This document shows positions 48,372-60,300 of a stretch of DNA of 64,000 bases, in pieces. The notes beneath the pieces are model-generated. The model was not told the DNA's origin. It made no database searches and saw only the letters and a program-made list of their open reading frames with translations. Within the stretch, counting starts at the first letter, position 1; every line of letters starts with the position of its first letter. The translations under genes and the position numbers were made by a program. Source of the DNA: Dirofilaria immitis (taxonomy: Eukaryota; Nematoda; Chromadorea; Rhabditida; Onchocercidae); assembly GCA_024305405.1 (NCBI GenBank), contig JAKNDB010000107.1, forward strand, positions 4,634,501 to 4,698,500. The letters are read 5' to 3'.

Positions 48372-51344
48372 TTATTCTAACAGTTTCGATGCTTGATTAA
48401 TTCGTCTACCCAATTTCTGTATCTTAGATATTCTGGATGATAGATTTATTGCTACCGACTGCACTTCATCCGATGGCTTCATTTTATTTGTCGATTCCGT
48501 TATTGAATTCATTTTATTTGCCGATTGTGTTTTATTCTGCAATCGCACTTTATATATCGATTTCAGCTTACCCGCCGGTTGTACTCTATTCGTCAACCGC
48601 ACTTTATTTTTCAGCTGTGCTCGACCTGTCAATTGCACTTTATCCGCTGGTCGTACTTTATCCCATAGCCCTATTTTGGTCACCGATTGTACTTTATCCG
48701 TCATCTGCGCTTTATCCGTCGATTGTATTTTATCTGCTGAGCGAATTTTATCCGTCGATTGCACCTCATTTATCAACTTCACTTTATTCGCCCACTGTAC
48801 TTCATCTGCCAATCTCACGTTAGTCGCCGATCGTACTTTTTCCGCTATCCCTGTTTTATCTATCGGCTGCATTTTAATAGTCGATTTTTTTATCTATGGA
48901 CGGTGCTTCATTCATCGACTTCGCTTTAACTTTCTTGTCTTCCTCCACCAATGACTCTATCGTTTGTGATGTTCGCTTTAACTGATATTCATTTCCCGGT
49001 TGCGCATTATAATTATCGATTTGTTTTTCTTGTTCCTCAGCATGCGTTTCGGTACTTTGTTCGTAAGATATTTCAGACACTTCTGGACCCAACGCTTTAT
49101 CCTGAAATACAAATTTTCATAAAAAGTGACTAGAAAAATGATTATTTGAGAATGAAATTGATAACAAATTAATTGATAGTATTCAGTTAGAGATGTTTAA
49201 TAATCATTTTTCTAAGAAGTCGAAAAATTCATACAACACCGCGCTATTAAATGCCCGAAAAACCTAAATGGTCACAAAAAGCGATGATGATATGTATCTG
49301 TAGCTTTCTGTACTGTTATATGCAAAAATATTCTATAATATTTTGCATTAATGACAATATAAAAATAGAAAATTTGATGAATTATTGAATGTTGCAAGGA
49401 AATATATAAATAGATGTTATTACTGATATATTTAGAAAAGTGATAATTGATAAGCAAACCTCAGACCGATAACATAGCGTATAAAATTTAATAGGACATC
49501 CCTCATTATTTCTTTCAGCAAGAAGATGTATACAAAGACAATTTGGATCTTTCGTCCAACCTTCTAAGCTTTGTCCGCAACTTTTGTCCGTATCATTGTG
49601 TGGTATTGAATGCATCATTGGATTCAGTGCCGGACAGCGGCTTCCTGTAATCATTCCCTACTGATACAGAGATATATAATCAGATGCTGAATATAATCAT
49701 TTTAATAGAGTTAGTTTGATCATAACTCTAGAAAAAGGAAAAGTCTAATCGTCAAAGATTTGAAGTTTTACCATAGGAAGATTTTTTAAGGATGACTTCT
49801 CCATACCAACACCTGGTGTAAGACCAATTTTGGTTCCTCTCCGTAACTAGCTTGCGGTTCCTCTCCATAACCACCTAGAGGTCCTTTTTCAACTGCTATT
49901 GTATGGCTACTTTGTGGTTGCTTTTCGTAACTACCTTGCGGTTCTTCTCCATAACTATCTTGCGTTTCTTCTTCAACTACTGTTGTATGGCTACTTTGTG
50001 GTTCCTCTCCATAACCACCTAGAGGTCCTTTTTCAACTGCTATTGTATGGCTACTTTGTGGTTCCTTTCCATAACCACCTTGCGGTTCTTCTCCATAACT
50101 ATCTTGCGTTTCTTTTTCAACTGCTGTTGTATGGCTACTTTGTGGTTCCTCTCCATAACCACCTAGCGGTCCTTTTTCAACTGCTATTGTATGGCTACTT
50201 TGTGGTTCCTTTCCATAACCACCTTGCGGTTCTTCTCCATAACTATCTTGCGTTTCTTTTTCAACTGCTGTTGTATGGCTACTTTGTGGTTCCTTTCCAT
50301 AACCACCTTGCGGTTCTTCTCCATAGCTATCTTGCGTTTCTTTTTCAACTGCTGTTGTATGGCTACTTTGTGGTTCCTTTCCATAACCACCTTGCGGTTC
50401 TTCTCCATAACTATCTTGCGTTTCTTTTTCAACTGCTGTTGTATGGCTACTTTGTGGTTCCTTTCCATAACCACCTTGCGGTTCTTCTCCATAACTATCT
50501 TGCGTTTCTTTTTCAACTGCTGTTGTATGGCTACTTTGTGGTTCCTTTCCATAATCACCTCGCGGTTCTTTTTCAACTACCGTTGTATGGCTACTTTGTG
50601 GTTCCTTTTCGTAACCACCTTGGGATTTTTCTCAACTGATGATGTGTGGGTACTTCGTAGTTGCTTTTCATGTTTACTTCGTGATTTTTTTCCAGCTGCT
50701 GGAGCATAGCTCGGTTGACCGATGTCGTGAGATGAGAACGGTGAATTGTCTTGCTTATGAGAAGCTAACTGAGGTTGATAATTGGATGTCGCTATATTAT
50801 CATAATTTGCTGGTATGTTAGGCTTACTGAATTTAAAATATGATGACACATCCGTACCATTCCTTCGTATCATATCATATGAACCATGCTTATTTTCTTC
50901 ACTGGATTTATATAAACTAACTCCTTTCTTTTGATCGTTTGATTGTTTTTTAAATTATTACGCAGATTTTTTCATTTTCTTTGGATAAGTTCAACTGATG
51001 AATAATAGGATTTGGTTTTTCTACTAATTTCTTCGAATTTTTTGACGATTCAATCGAAATTCAGGAATTGATTGAGATTGGAAATTCAGGTTTTGTTGAC
51101 CAGCAGATTTCGATTTATTTGAATTTCTTCGCATAGTAATTGCTTCTATATCCTGTTTATCCATAATCATTCTGGTTTCTTTATTAATAAATGGAGTTGC
51201 TTTCGGAAGAATTATGGCATGACTGGTGTTGAGCGGATGAAGTTTCATATTAATCGATTTTAGAACCATATTTTTCCGCATTCGATTTTTTTCACTATCG
51301 AACTTCAACTTTCCTTCTGGAAAACATCCCATATTATTTCTCAT
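48372..51344 (-). CDS. unrecognised repeat protein: 28-residue repeats, Cys-rich block, hexapeptide repeats
   Basis: Three minus-strand exons fit in phase: 51344-49813, 49644-49460 and 49101-48372 (TAA). Exon 1 begins basic (MRNNMGCFPEGKLKFDSEKN) and ends in tandem units with core QSSHTTAVEKETQDSYGEEP plus QGGYGKEP. Exon 2 is a compact Cys-rich block (SRCPALNPMMHSI, KSCGQSLEGWTKDPNCLC, GCPIKFYTLCYRSE). Exon 3 is acidic/polar, then a run of six-residue units such as VQSTDK and IRSADK. Exon 1 needs one extra base at each of T5 50626-50630, T6 50946-50951, T6 50967-50972, T6 51038-51043 and T4 49828-49831; with these it is 1537 bases and joins exon 2 exactly. At T7 48885-48891 exon 3 instead has one base too many or two too few. 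I recognise no family; an extracellular or structural role is a guess from composition. The true N-terminus is unknown. Confidence 0.7.
48390..48872 (-). repeat. degenerate 18-bp coding repeat (hexapeptide array)
   Basis: Repeated units of 18 bases encode six residues of the form (V/I/A)-(Q/R/K)-(S/L/P)-(T/A)-(D/N)-K, for example VQSTDK, IRSADK, KAQMTDK and VRPADK. The plus-strand complement shows the same period and is open in several frames, which creates shadow ORFs there. Confidence 0.75.
49850..50625 (-). repeat. tandem array of 84-bp units with 60-bp variants
   Basis: Starts of the CTACTTTGTGG box at about 50278, 50362, 50446 and 50530 are exactly 84 apart; the left part alternates 84-base and about 60-base units. 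The central units are almost identical, which indicates recent expansion or homogenisation. Unit lengths are multiples of three, so the reading frame survives changes in copy number. Confidence 0.92.
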
Positions 51345-51450
51345 AAAAATTCAAAGTTCTACTAGAATTAGTGATAACAATAATGATTGAGGTATGCATA
51401 ATTATCGTATTCATAACTGGTCTTTTTGATTCAAACTGTTTATAGCTTAC

Positions 51451-51642
51451 CGTCTGATACTAATTTAGATTTTAGATCATCATCTAGTACAAGCTGGTTC
51501 TTCGAATATTTTTGGTCTGAAAAATATCACATAATTTGAAACACCATTATTGAGATTACTTTCAATCAATTTTCTTCTTTTTTAACAATTACCTTGACCT
51601 TTTTAATGCATAAGAAGTTCTATCATCTTCAATTATATTATG
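51451..51642 (-). CDS. candidate upstream exons of the repeat protein gene
   Basis: Two short minus-strand pieces have splice-like borders: 51642-51593 (after TATATTTTAG; peptide HNIIEDDRTSYALKRS; donor GTAATT) and 51515-51451 (after ATTTTTCAG; peptide QKYSKNQLVLDDDLKSKLVS; strong donor GTAAGC). Their phases do not join cleanly to each other or to ATG 51344 as the sequence stands. The start of this gene therefore remains open. Confidence 0.35.
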
Positions 51643-54384
51643 CTAAAATATAAATTTGAATAGATTAAAAAATCTTATATAATTTTCATAAATTGGATTT
51701 CAACAAAATCATAAAGTAAATCACTATAAATGCTAAAAAGTTTGTGATGGTAATTGAATTTATTTATCCATCAAAGTTGCATTTCATTTGCATTTATTGG
51801 AAAAAGTAAGTATTGAATAATTACATTAGAACTTAGTTACTTGAATACTTACGGGAAATTTGCGAGTTGACGAAATGAAGATTTATCAATAGATATAATA
51901 TATGCCAGAAGAAATCATTCATCCTTGCAAATTAATTAATTATTGATGATTAAAATATTTTAACATCTATCATTTCCAATAATTTTATAAATGAATACGA
52001 AAACAAAAGAGCAGCAAAAATTTAATTACAGTTTTTATTCCAAATGTAAATGAAAACGTTGAAAATTTTAAACTAAAATTATGTCCGCGAAAACAGAGAC
52101 GATTAATTTCTCAATATCGAACTGATATAAATTTATATTACTTCCTCTATGAATAAAGAAGTTATCGAAAATAACCTGAAATTGTCTAGAAAATGTTTAA
52201 TGTTTAAAAGGCTGGTAAAATTTCTAGTTATCTAATCATGATGAGCAATTTGAGTGATAATAATTATTAATAATAGGAGATGATCAAAGAATTATATCAG
52301 AATCGGGTTTTTGATATAATGCTGCTTCAGGGTATGGAAATCATTTTTGATCAGTCGTTATCAGCCCATTATATAGACAATATCCAAAATGTGATGGCAT
52401 CATTTATCATCTATTCTTCCAAAAACAGTCCAATGTATAAACAAAAATGCATTGATATTTTTAATCATAGTAAAACATATTATTATAAGTACTTCTTTTT
52501 CTCTCCCGATAATGTAACAAATGAAATTCAATTAATTAATGAAATAATTCAAGTTGATATGATTATTATCAGGTAGATTTTACACCGATAACTAACATAA
52601 TTATTTCAAAATATATCATTACCAGTGTTGCCTCTTTTTTCTTCATAATTCGTATAATTCAAATAAAGTTCAATTAATTATTGAAATAATTTAAATTAAT
52701 ATATTGGAATAATAATTAAAACGCATACATACATTGGATTTGAGAAATGATAATAGTTAGTGATAATTAGTGCAAAATCTTCTTACTATATGTCTCATTC
52801 TAATATATCATTAATCAAAAGCTTAAACTATCAATTTTGGACAACACAGCGAGGATAAACTATTGAAATTTAGACAAGGAATAATTTCTAGGATATAATA
52901 ATCTTTTAACAGCTAAGAGAATTTTGTAATATTTCTTGAAACGATTTTGATGAGATTCAGTCATTTTTTATTGCTTACTTCCATGCTTAAAATTTGTTTA
53001 TTTATACTTATGATTTTTCATTTTAAATAATATTTTCAATAAATTATTAAAATGTTTTATCGAATAGACTAATTATAGTTTTAATAATTTTTTGATGAAA
53101 ATCTCACGAAAACAAGATTCTTTTTAATATCTTTTTAATAAATAAATATTTTCCATTACAGAGCATATGATTATATTCAATTCTTTTCTTATGTTTATGT
53201 TTCTTTCTAGATTAAGTTAATCTTGTTTATTTTCAGCTTATGCCAATTTAATTAATGCTCGCTATTGTTCGTAATCTAATAAAATATTATGCATCAAATT
53301 CCTTTGTGTGAAATAATGATATTACGTGATGGAATGCGTAATAAAATGAGAATGTAAATAATCATTCGAGCAATTTAAATTGAAACTTGAACATAATTAT
53401 ATCAATTGCAAAACTTTATTTATCAATCAAATTTATCAATAGAAAAAAATATGAATTAGCAAATGAAAAATATTTATTCATTAAATGGTAATATTGTTTG
53501 ATTCTAATTATTTCAGTTATTATATATAGGTTCTATTCATTTCATTACTCTTCTCTTATTATTTCATCATTATAAAAATTCTAATTATTTTATTATTGTA
53601 TATAAATTTTAATTATTTCAATATTATATAGAGTGGGGTATATTTGAAAAAATATAATAGAGTATAACATATTGAATGCATTGATTAGTGCTTATTAATT
53701 AAAATTTCTTCATGTATTTAGAAAAATTTCTAATTAATAAAGAAGTAGTGGTTATATGCAATAATAATAATATGTTACATTCCATATGTCATTTATTGTA
53801 ATATATGTTTCATATCACAAGTATAAGTTTAGCTCTCAAAAATTTCTTCCTTTTTTATTCGATATGTTAATTAAAGCAGTGATTAAAAATATAAGCATGT
53901 CAAGAATATTTTTCTCCTAAACATCTCACAAATGATTATTGCACAATTTTCAGGCAGTTAGCATCAATTAAGCAAAATATTTAAATAAATAAATTTAAAA
54001 ATTCCTTTCAATGAAATTTATTCCATGGTATTTATCATAATAAGGTTATCATTTAAATTTACAAATATGGGATATTCTATTCTATTCTTATGATGCATTG
54101 AAATGATTTTGTTTGAATTCTGGCTACTTTTTTTTGATACTCATAGTAAATTTCATTATATATATTTAGTAAAGAATTAGAATGAGTATTAGAAAAGAGG
54201 AAAAAATTGATTTTTATTCAGGCTTCATGGTAATATTTTAGCAATTGTAATGATTTAAGATAATTTATAAAATTAGTAGAAAACAATTCAGTATGAGTAT
54301 AAAAGGAGACAATCCAAATAAATCATTTCAATTCAACTAATCATTCAAGTGATTTAAATATATTCAATATCATTTATAATCACA
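51643..54384. other. intergenic, very AT-rich, nothing recognised
   Basis: About 2.7 kb. The 98-codon ORF at 52280-52576 has no family feature. The left part could hold the promoter of the repeat protein gene and the right part the 3' UTR of IFT121; no signal can be named. Confidence 0.4.
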
Positions 54385-57300
54385 TCATAATTTTCCATGA
54401 CATAAAGGACAAAATTTCAACAAATTAATTTCTTCTTTATAAGCACGGTGCTTGCAAGTTGAACAAAGCCAAAACTGTTGATCAAGAAGCGGTCGACCGC
54501 TTGCTACACATGTCGGGAATTTGATATCACATGACGGACATACTTGGCAGTAATCTTGAATTTGTGCATAGCATTCAGTACATTCCACCTTATTTATTCG
54601 TGTATCCGTTGGTGGATATCTAGAAATGGTTAATATTATTGATTCTTGATTATAGTCTAATATTTTTTCTATTTCCTTGTATTCTTTTAGCTTTTGAAAA
54701 ACATATCAAAAATGAACCTACCTAGAGAAAATTTTTATGGCAAGTTTTTGTATGTTTCTCTCTCATCCGCTGTAAATGAATCTAAACTTTCCAATTTGAT
54801 AAATGCACGACTGCATACTGCAAATTGTCGCGCAGTACAACTTGATAAAGCTATAAATAATTTTTAATTGAAAAAATTTTAGTTGAAAATTTGTTGCAAA
54901 AAAAAAAACGAAAATTTAAAGTAGCAACAACAAAATAACGAATATTAATCGAATTAAAATAAACTATTGTCTTCCTATTAAGATTTATTCAAAATTCAGA
55001 TTATTATTTTAAACTAATAAATCAATATATTAGAATGTAAACGATTTTAAATACAACCAAGAAGAGAATAAATTTCGGCCGGATCGATGAGGTCCTCATA
55101 ATCCGTCAAATGTAAAGCAGTCATCATTGCTTTATCCATATCACCTACATAAATAACTTCTTACTTAATTTAATTCAAAAAAGCGACAAAGTTTGCTATT
55201 GAAAATAGTAATAAAAATTGATGTTTTAATCGAAAAATTGTAATCGATCAATAAATATCAATAATAAAAATATGAACTGAGGGATTTGTAAAATGAAGTG
55301 TTTCTTATTAGTAAATTTAATCGAATATCACAATCCTTCTGCTATTTGCAAAACACTCTTTGTCACTAATTTTTTTCATTACAACAATAAACATTGATAA
55401 AATATTACAATTTATAATTACTTTTAAGTATATGATTACTTGAATTATAACAATAAATTAATATGTAATTAATTCTACGATTATTTTCATTGCAACAATA
55501 AACTAACAAATAAGTAATTCTTATTATTCCAATAAATGGAATAAATTTTATATAAATTAATAATTTACAAACATCTTCAAATTAAATTAATATAAAATTA
55601 AATTAACCATTATAAAGTTGTCGATGTGCAAGCATATAAAAATGATAAGCTTCAGCACCACGCCACGCATTATCAATGAGAATGCTATCAGCTAACGAAA
55701 TTTTACTATCTTCTTCTAACAACTCTTTTATAGCTATTTCTGTCTGAAATTAAAACATTTCTTCATAAAATTTAACTAATTATTCAACAATTATTTGCTA
55801 AATTAATTTTCCTACCTTTTCAATAATTAAATGATTAAAATATACTGTTAAAAATAGAATATTTAATTGCTTGAAAGATTATGACATTTTTTTGAATCAA
55901 ATAACAAAACTGAATTGTTCATAGCAAATTCATCAGCATCTATATTATTCTTACGACGATATCCACGTCTATGGAGTAAAAGACGAACCGTAAATGGTTA
56001 AATACTTTGTGCTCTACAAAAATGTCATAATCTTTCAATCAATTAAATATCCTATTTTTCCATTTATTGGAATAATCCGATGTTACACGTCAATTTTGAG
56101 CAGAGAATGAATCTTTTAAAAGTTATTAACTAAAATGTTTTGTTTCATGAATATCGGATTATCACGTATCAGAATCTTCTTAAAACCAAATGCAAATTCT
56201 AACATCGGATTTATTTGTTGATTCTTTAGCAATTTCTGATTTTCTTTGCTCATGATATTGTTCAACAAGAAGTGCGCCCATTACATACAATTTTTTAAAC
56301 GTAAAACTTCAGCTTGCTTCATACGTTCTTCATTTGCAATCTGAACGTAGGGAAACTTCAACTGTTTCGAGAAAGAAAATGACCAAATTTGCAAACGAAT
56401 AAATAAATAGATAAATAAAATAAAATTTAAGAAAATAAGTCTGAACTGTTTGTTCGGAGCAAACGTATCTTACGATAAAAGAATTATTTTATATTGTCAT
56501 TGGCGAAAGTTCATTGAAAATTCTACTATTTTGTTAGATAAATATTACAGAAATTTTAACATATTTCACCAGATAAATGCCTCGTTTATATTAATATGAT
56601 ATAACATTCTAAGTATAAATTATTGCAACAAAAATATAAAAAATGACATATAAATTATTATAACAAAAATATGATAAATTGCTTGTAGTGTTTTATCTAA
56701 AATTTGTAGTTTTCAGACTTATTTTAGAAGTTAAAACGAATCATTAAAATCTTTTTATCAGAATAACAATGATAATGATAATGATGATGTTTGTTGTATT
56801 TAAAAATAAAATAAATCTTATTTAAAACTGGTGTAGAAAAATTTTATGTCTTGAAACTATATTGTTTATTAAAAATCAAAGAATGAAATAAAAAACAATA
56901 ACAACATACATCAAAAACAATGCGAGCTGCTTCTAAATATTTCCCAGCTCTTTTATAAAGTTGCATGGCTGCTAATGTTTTCTCATTACTTCCTAAAATA
57001 ATAATTATCAACTAGTTAATTGCTATCATTTTTGATATATAAAATGTTAGAATATTAGCAATATTGATCTAATTTTATTAATACATTCATTTTCATATCT
57101 ATCAATTTTGTTCAATTTTTTTCGAAATTTTTTATTTTTCTTAGTGCATTATTATTCTCGATTTTTTAAATTTAAAATAATTTTTACGAATTATTCCTTT
57201 TATGATTTATGAATTATATCGATATTATTGTGTTTATTTTTTTCAGCAACTTTCCTCACCAATATTCGCAAGATTTCTGGCAAATTGATCATTATATAGG

Positions 57301-60300
57301 TTTCTTTTCTTGTTTACATAAATAGTAAGTATAAGAGAATATTAAATTAATAAATTAAAATTAAGGAAATATAAATACAATGAAATTAATTAGGAAATTA
57401 ATGTTAAGGAAATAATGAAATTAATTAAGAAATTGAAATGAATTGAATGAAATCAGACAAAAATAAATAGTAATACCTGTCAATTGTTCGGCATATCGAT
57501 TAAGCAATAAGTGAACATTGCGAAGATTATAAGTTTTGGATAATTGGACCGCTTGTTCCCATTGATTCAATTGTATGCAAACATCTAATGCTTCATTTAA
57601 CATACCACACTGAAATCAACAAATGAATAAAAAGAAAAGAATAAATGCAAATAAACAGATAAACAAAATGAATGTAAATAAATAATTAAAATAAATGCAT
57701 TTCATTTCATTCACTGCACAGATTTTATTTTTAAATTCTACTGATAATCAGATATACCTGATTCACCTTTTTAAAACATTTTTCGACTATTCAAAACAAA
57801 TAGAAGTTTTCACTATCATGAAGTTGACCCTCCTACAATTGCATTTTTTAAAGCCAGTAAATCACAGCATAAATGTTCTTAATTAAAGAATTTCACTTTA
57901 GGAGATAACGGTGTCTAATATATCCGTTCTAGCATCACTTTTTGGTTCGGATGATACGGTATCGTCTTCATAATTGCTAAAGAAAATAAAAAAAAACTTT
58001 GTTCAACTAGAAATTGTTAAATTTTAATTACCACCATTAGAAAATTATATAGCTTTTAAAATAAGATAAACAATTGCAAGTTGAACATGTACAATTTCAA
58101 CGGTGAAATTAAAAATATTTATTTTCAAAATTGCATAACATACCCGAACAAAACATTGTACTGCTTGTTCACATAAACCAGCATTTAAAAAAATTTCACC
58201 AATTTCCTATAAAAACAAGACTTTTAAACTTATATAGTCAATAATATCGTATTGATGTTAAAAAAACTTATTATGAATTTATCATCAAATTAAATTTATC
58301 ATGAAATCAACTTTGAAGTAAAGTTATTATGGATTTAACTTGTCCTAAATCCTCCATTTTATCAATTTTGATTTATCATTTTGGCTTTTTTAGAATAATG
58401 ATAAATTTGATTCTACAAAATAAAGAATGTAGAATAATTAATAAACATTCTTCATTTAAAATTAATTGACATTTACAAAGAGCCGCTAATTAATTAAATT
58501 AAAGAATAAATCGGAGTGAATATTAATTAGAAATGATAATATGCAACTGAGGATGGCAAAGATTTACAGCGATAAGTTTATCGCCATCCGGTAAGTGTTT
58601 TGCCAATAGTTGCATTTTATCATAATTATCATCCATTAAATAGCATCGAATCAGTTGCTTATGATTTTCTCCTTTTTCATAATAACTCTCGGCTTGTTTC
58701 CTGAAGCATGATCAGCAACAAACAAAATAAAAATGAGAAAAATCTGATTAATTGGTTCATCTTACCGTCATGCCAAAGACCAATTTTCCACAACAGTACA
58801 TAGTTTTTTTTTTTAATTTAAATAATATATAATAGTGATGTGATGATTTCCAAATTTTTCAATGATGTTAAAATATTTCTCGCTTGAGAAAATTGCAAAA
58901 ATTCAACTAGATAATTGAAAGTTACTTAACAGGAATTCAAAGATATTTCTCAATTATCCTACCATTTTTGTCGTTCAGCATAATAATCACCAACATTATT
59001 CCATGCCTTCTTCAATAATTTATCATCACCTGGTTGTTTACTTTTCTGCAGAATTTCAACGATTCGAAACCAATCATTCATTTTTTCTCGCAGTTCAATT
59101 GCTAAATCACGCCGATCATTATCCATATAAATTTTTTCTGCTTCATCGATGCGACCATAAAATGTTGCAACTTCAGCTTTCTTAAATTCATCATGCTGCA
59201 ATCATACATTTATCAAGAGAATGATAGAATCCCCAAATTTTTTCATTTTTGTTTCTCACAATAATTAAAGTGATAAATGATAATGCTCGAATGAGAAAAA
59301 GTAGATCAAATGGGTGATATAATTATCAAGCTGATTTCAACCTACCTGCAAAGCATTGATCCGTTTGATAAGTTGTATTCCAGCATAATCTTTCAACATT
59401 ACGAATGCATGTTCCGCAACAACCGTATCCAAACGATTTAACGCTATCTCAGCTAATAATGCCCATAATTTCGGATGATTGTTCTTTTCGATGAATGCTG
59501 TTGCTTTTTGAATTTCCATCGTCTCCAGAAGATTTTTCACGTTTCGAAGCAGCTGAAATAATTCTGGAAAAACTGGAATTCCTAAATTCTTAATGAGTGA
59601 ATCATCTTTAAATACATTTTTATTTCAGAAAAACAATAAATTACATAATCTATTTCAACATTTGATAATTTGCAAAAAGAAAATTATATATCAGATTACC
59701 TTAATTTCTACATCAATAATGAATGATTTATGAGGTGTTTCAGGATTTTTCATGAGTTCATCCAAGAGTACAGTACGAACGATGAGATTTTTGAAAGAAC
59801 AAATGTAACCGTAATTAACAATTGGTTCTTCAGTTTCTTTATTTCGTACAACATGCATTCGTGTTTTCTCCATTACCGCTATCGTATCATCTTTTTCCTG
59901 AAAATATAATTTTGTATGTTTATTCAAATTTTATACATATTATTTGTTGAATATAATCTGTTGAATATAATCATTTATTCAAAATTAAATTTTGCAACTT
60001 AAATCAAGCAGATTTGAATGAGTAAGTGCTATCTAAGCATTGTTTTCGGAAATATTTCTTAATATAAAAATATTAAATATCGAATTGGATAATCAAAATT
60101 TCTAGCCTAGATTGAGCAACCTAAGTTAAGCAAATATTATTTAAATACTATTTCGAAAAGATTTCATCTTTAAATTTCTTCTTTCATTATTTTAATACAA
60201 CAAATGAAAGATTATAAATTTTGAATTTAAGAAATTACTTATCAAATTTTATGCATTGGAGGTAGCAATATTTCCATTTTCCTTTTCCTTTATTCTAAAT

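Noticed and set aside
48437..48823. Plus-strand 128-codon repetitive ORF
   Set aside because: Antisense shadow of the hexapeptide array; an 18-base period keeps several frames open on both strands.
49850..50625. CRISPR-like array of regular repeats
   Set aside because: The 84-base units are directly adjacent coding repeats without unique spacers, in a eukaryotic genome.
49899..50639. Plus-strand 246-codon and 172-codon repetitive ORFs, and a minus-strand Lys-rich frame of 130 codons
   Set aside because: All are alternative frames of the 84-base array. The Gln/Gly/Tyr frame on the minus strand is the one that joins flanking exons in phase.
52280..52576. 98-codon plus-strand ORF
   Set aside because: No recognised family, no acceptor or leader signal near the ATG, and composition like its flanks.
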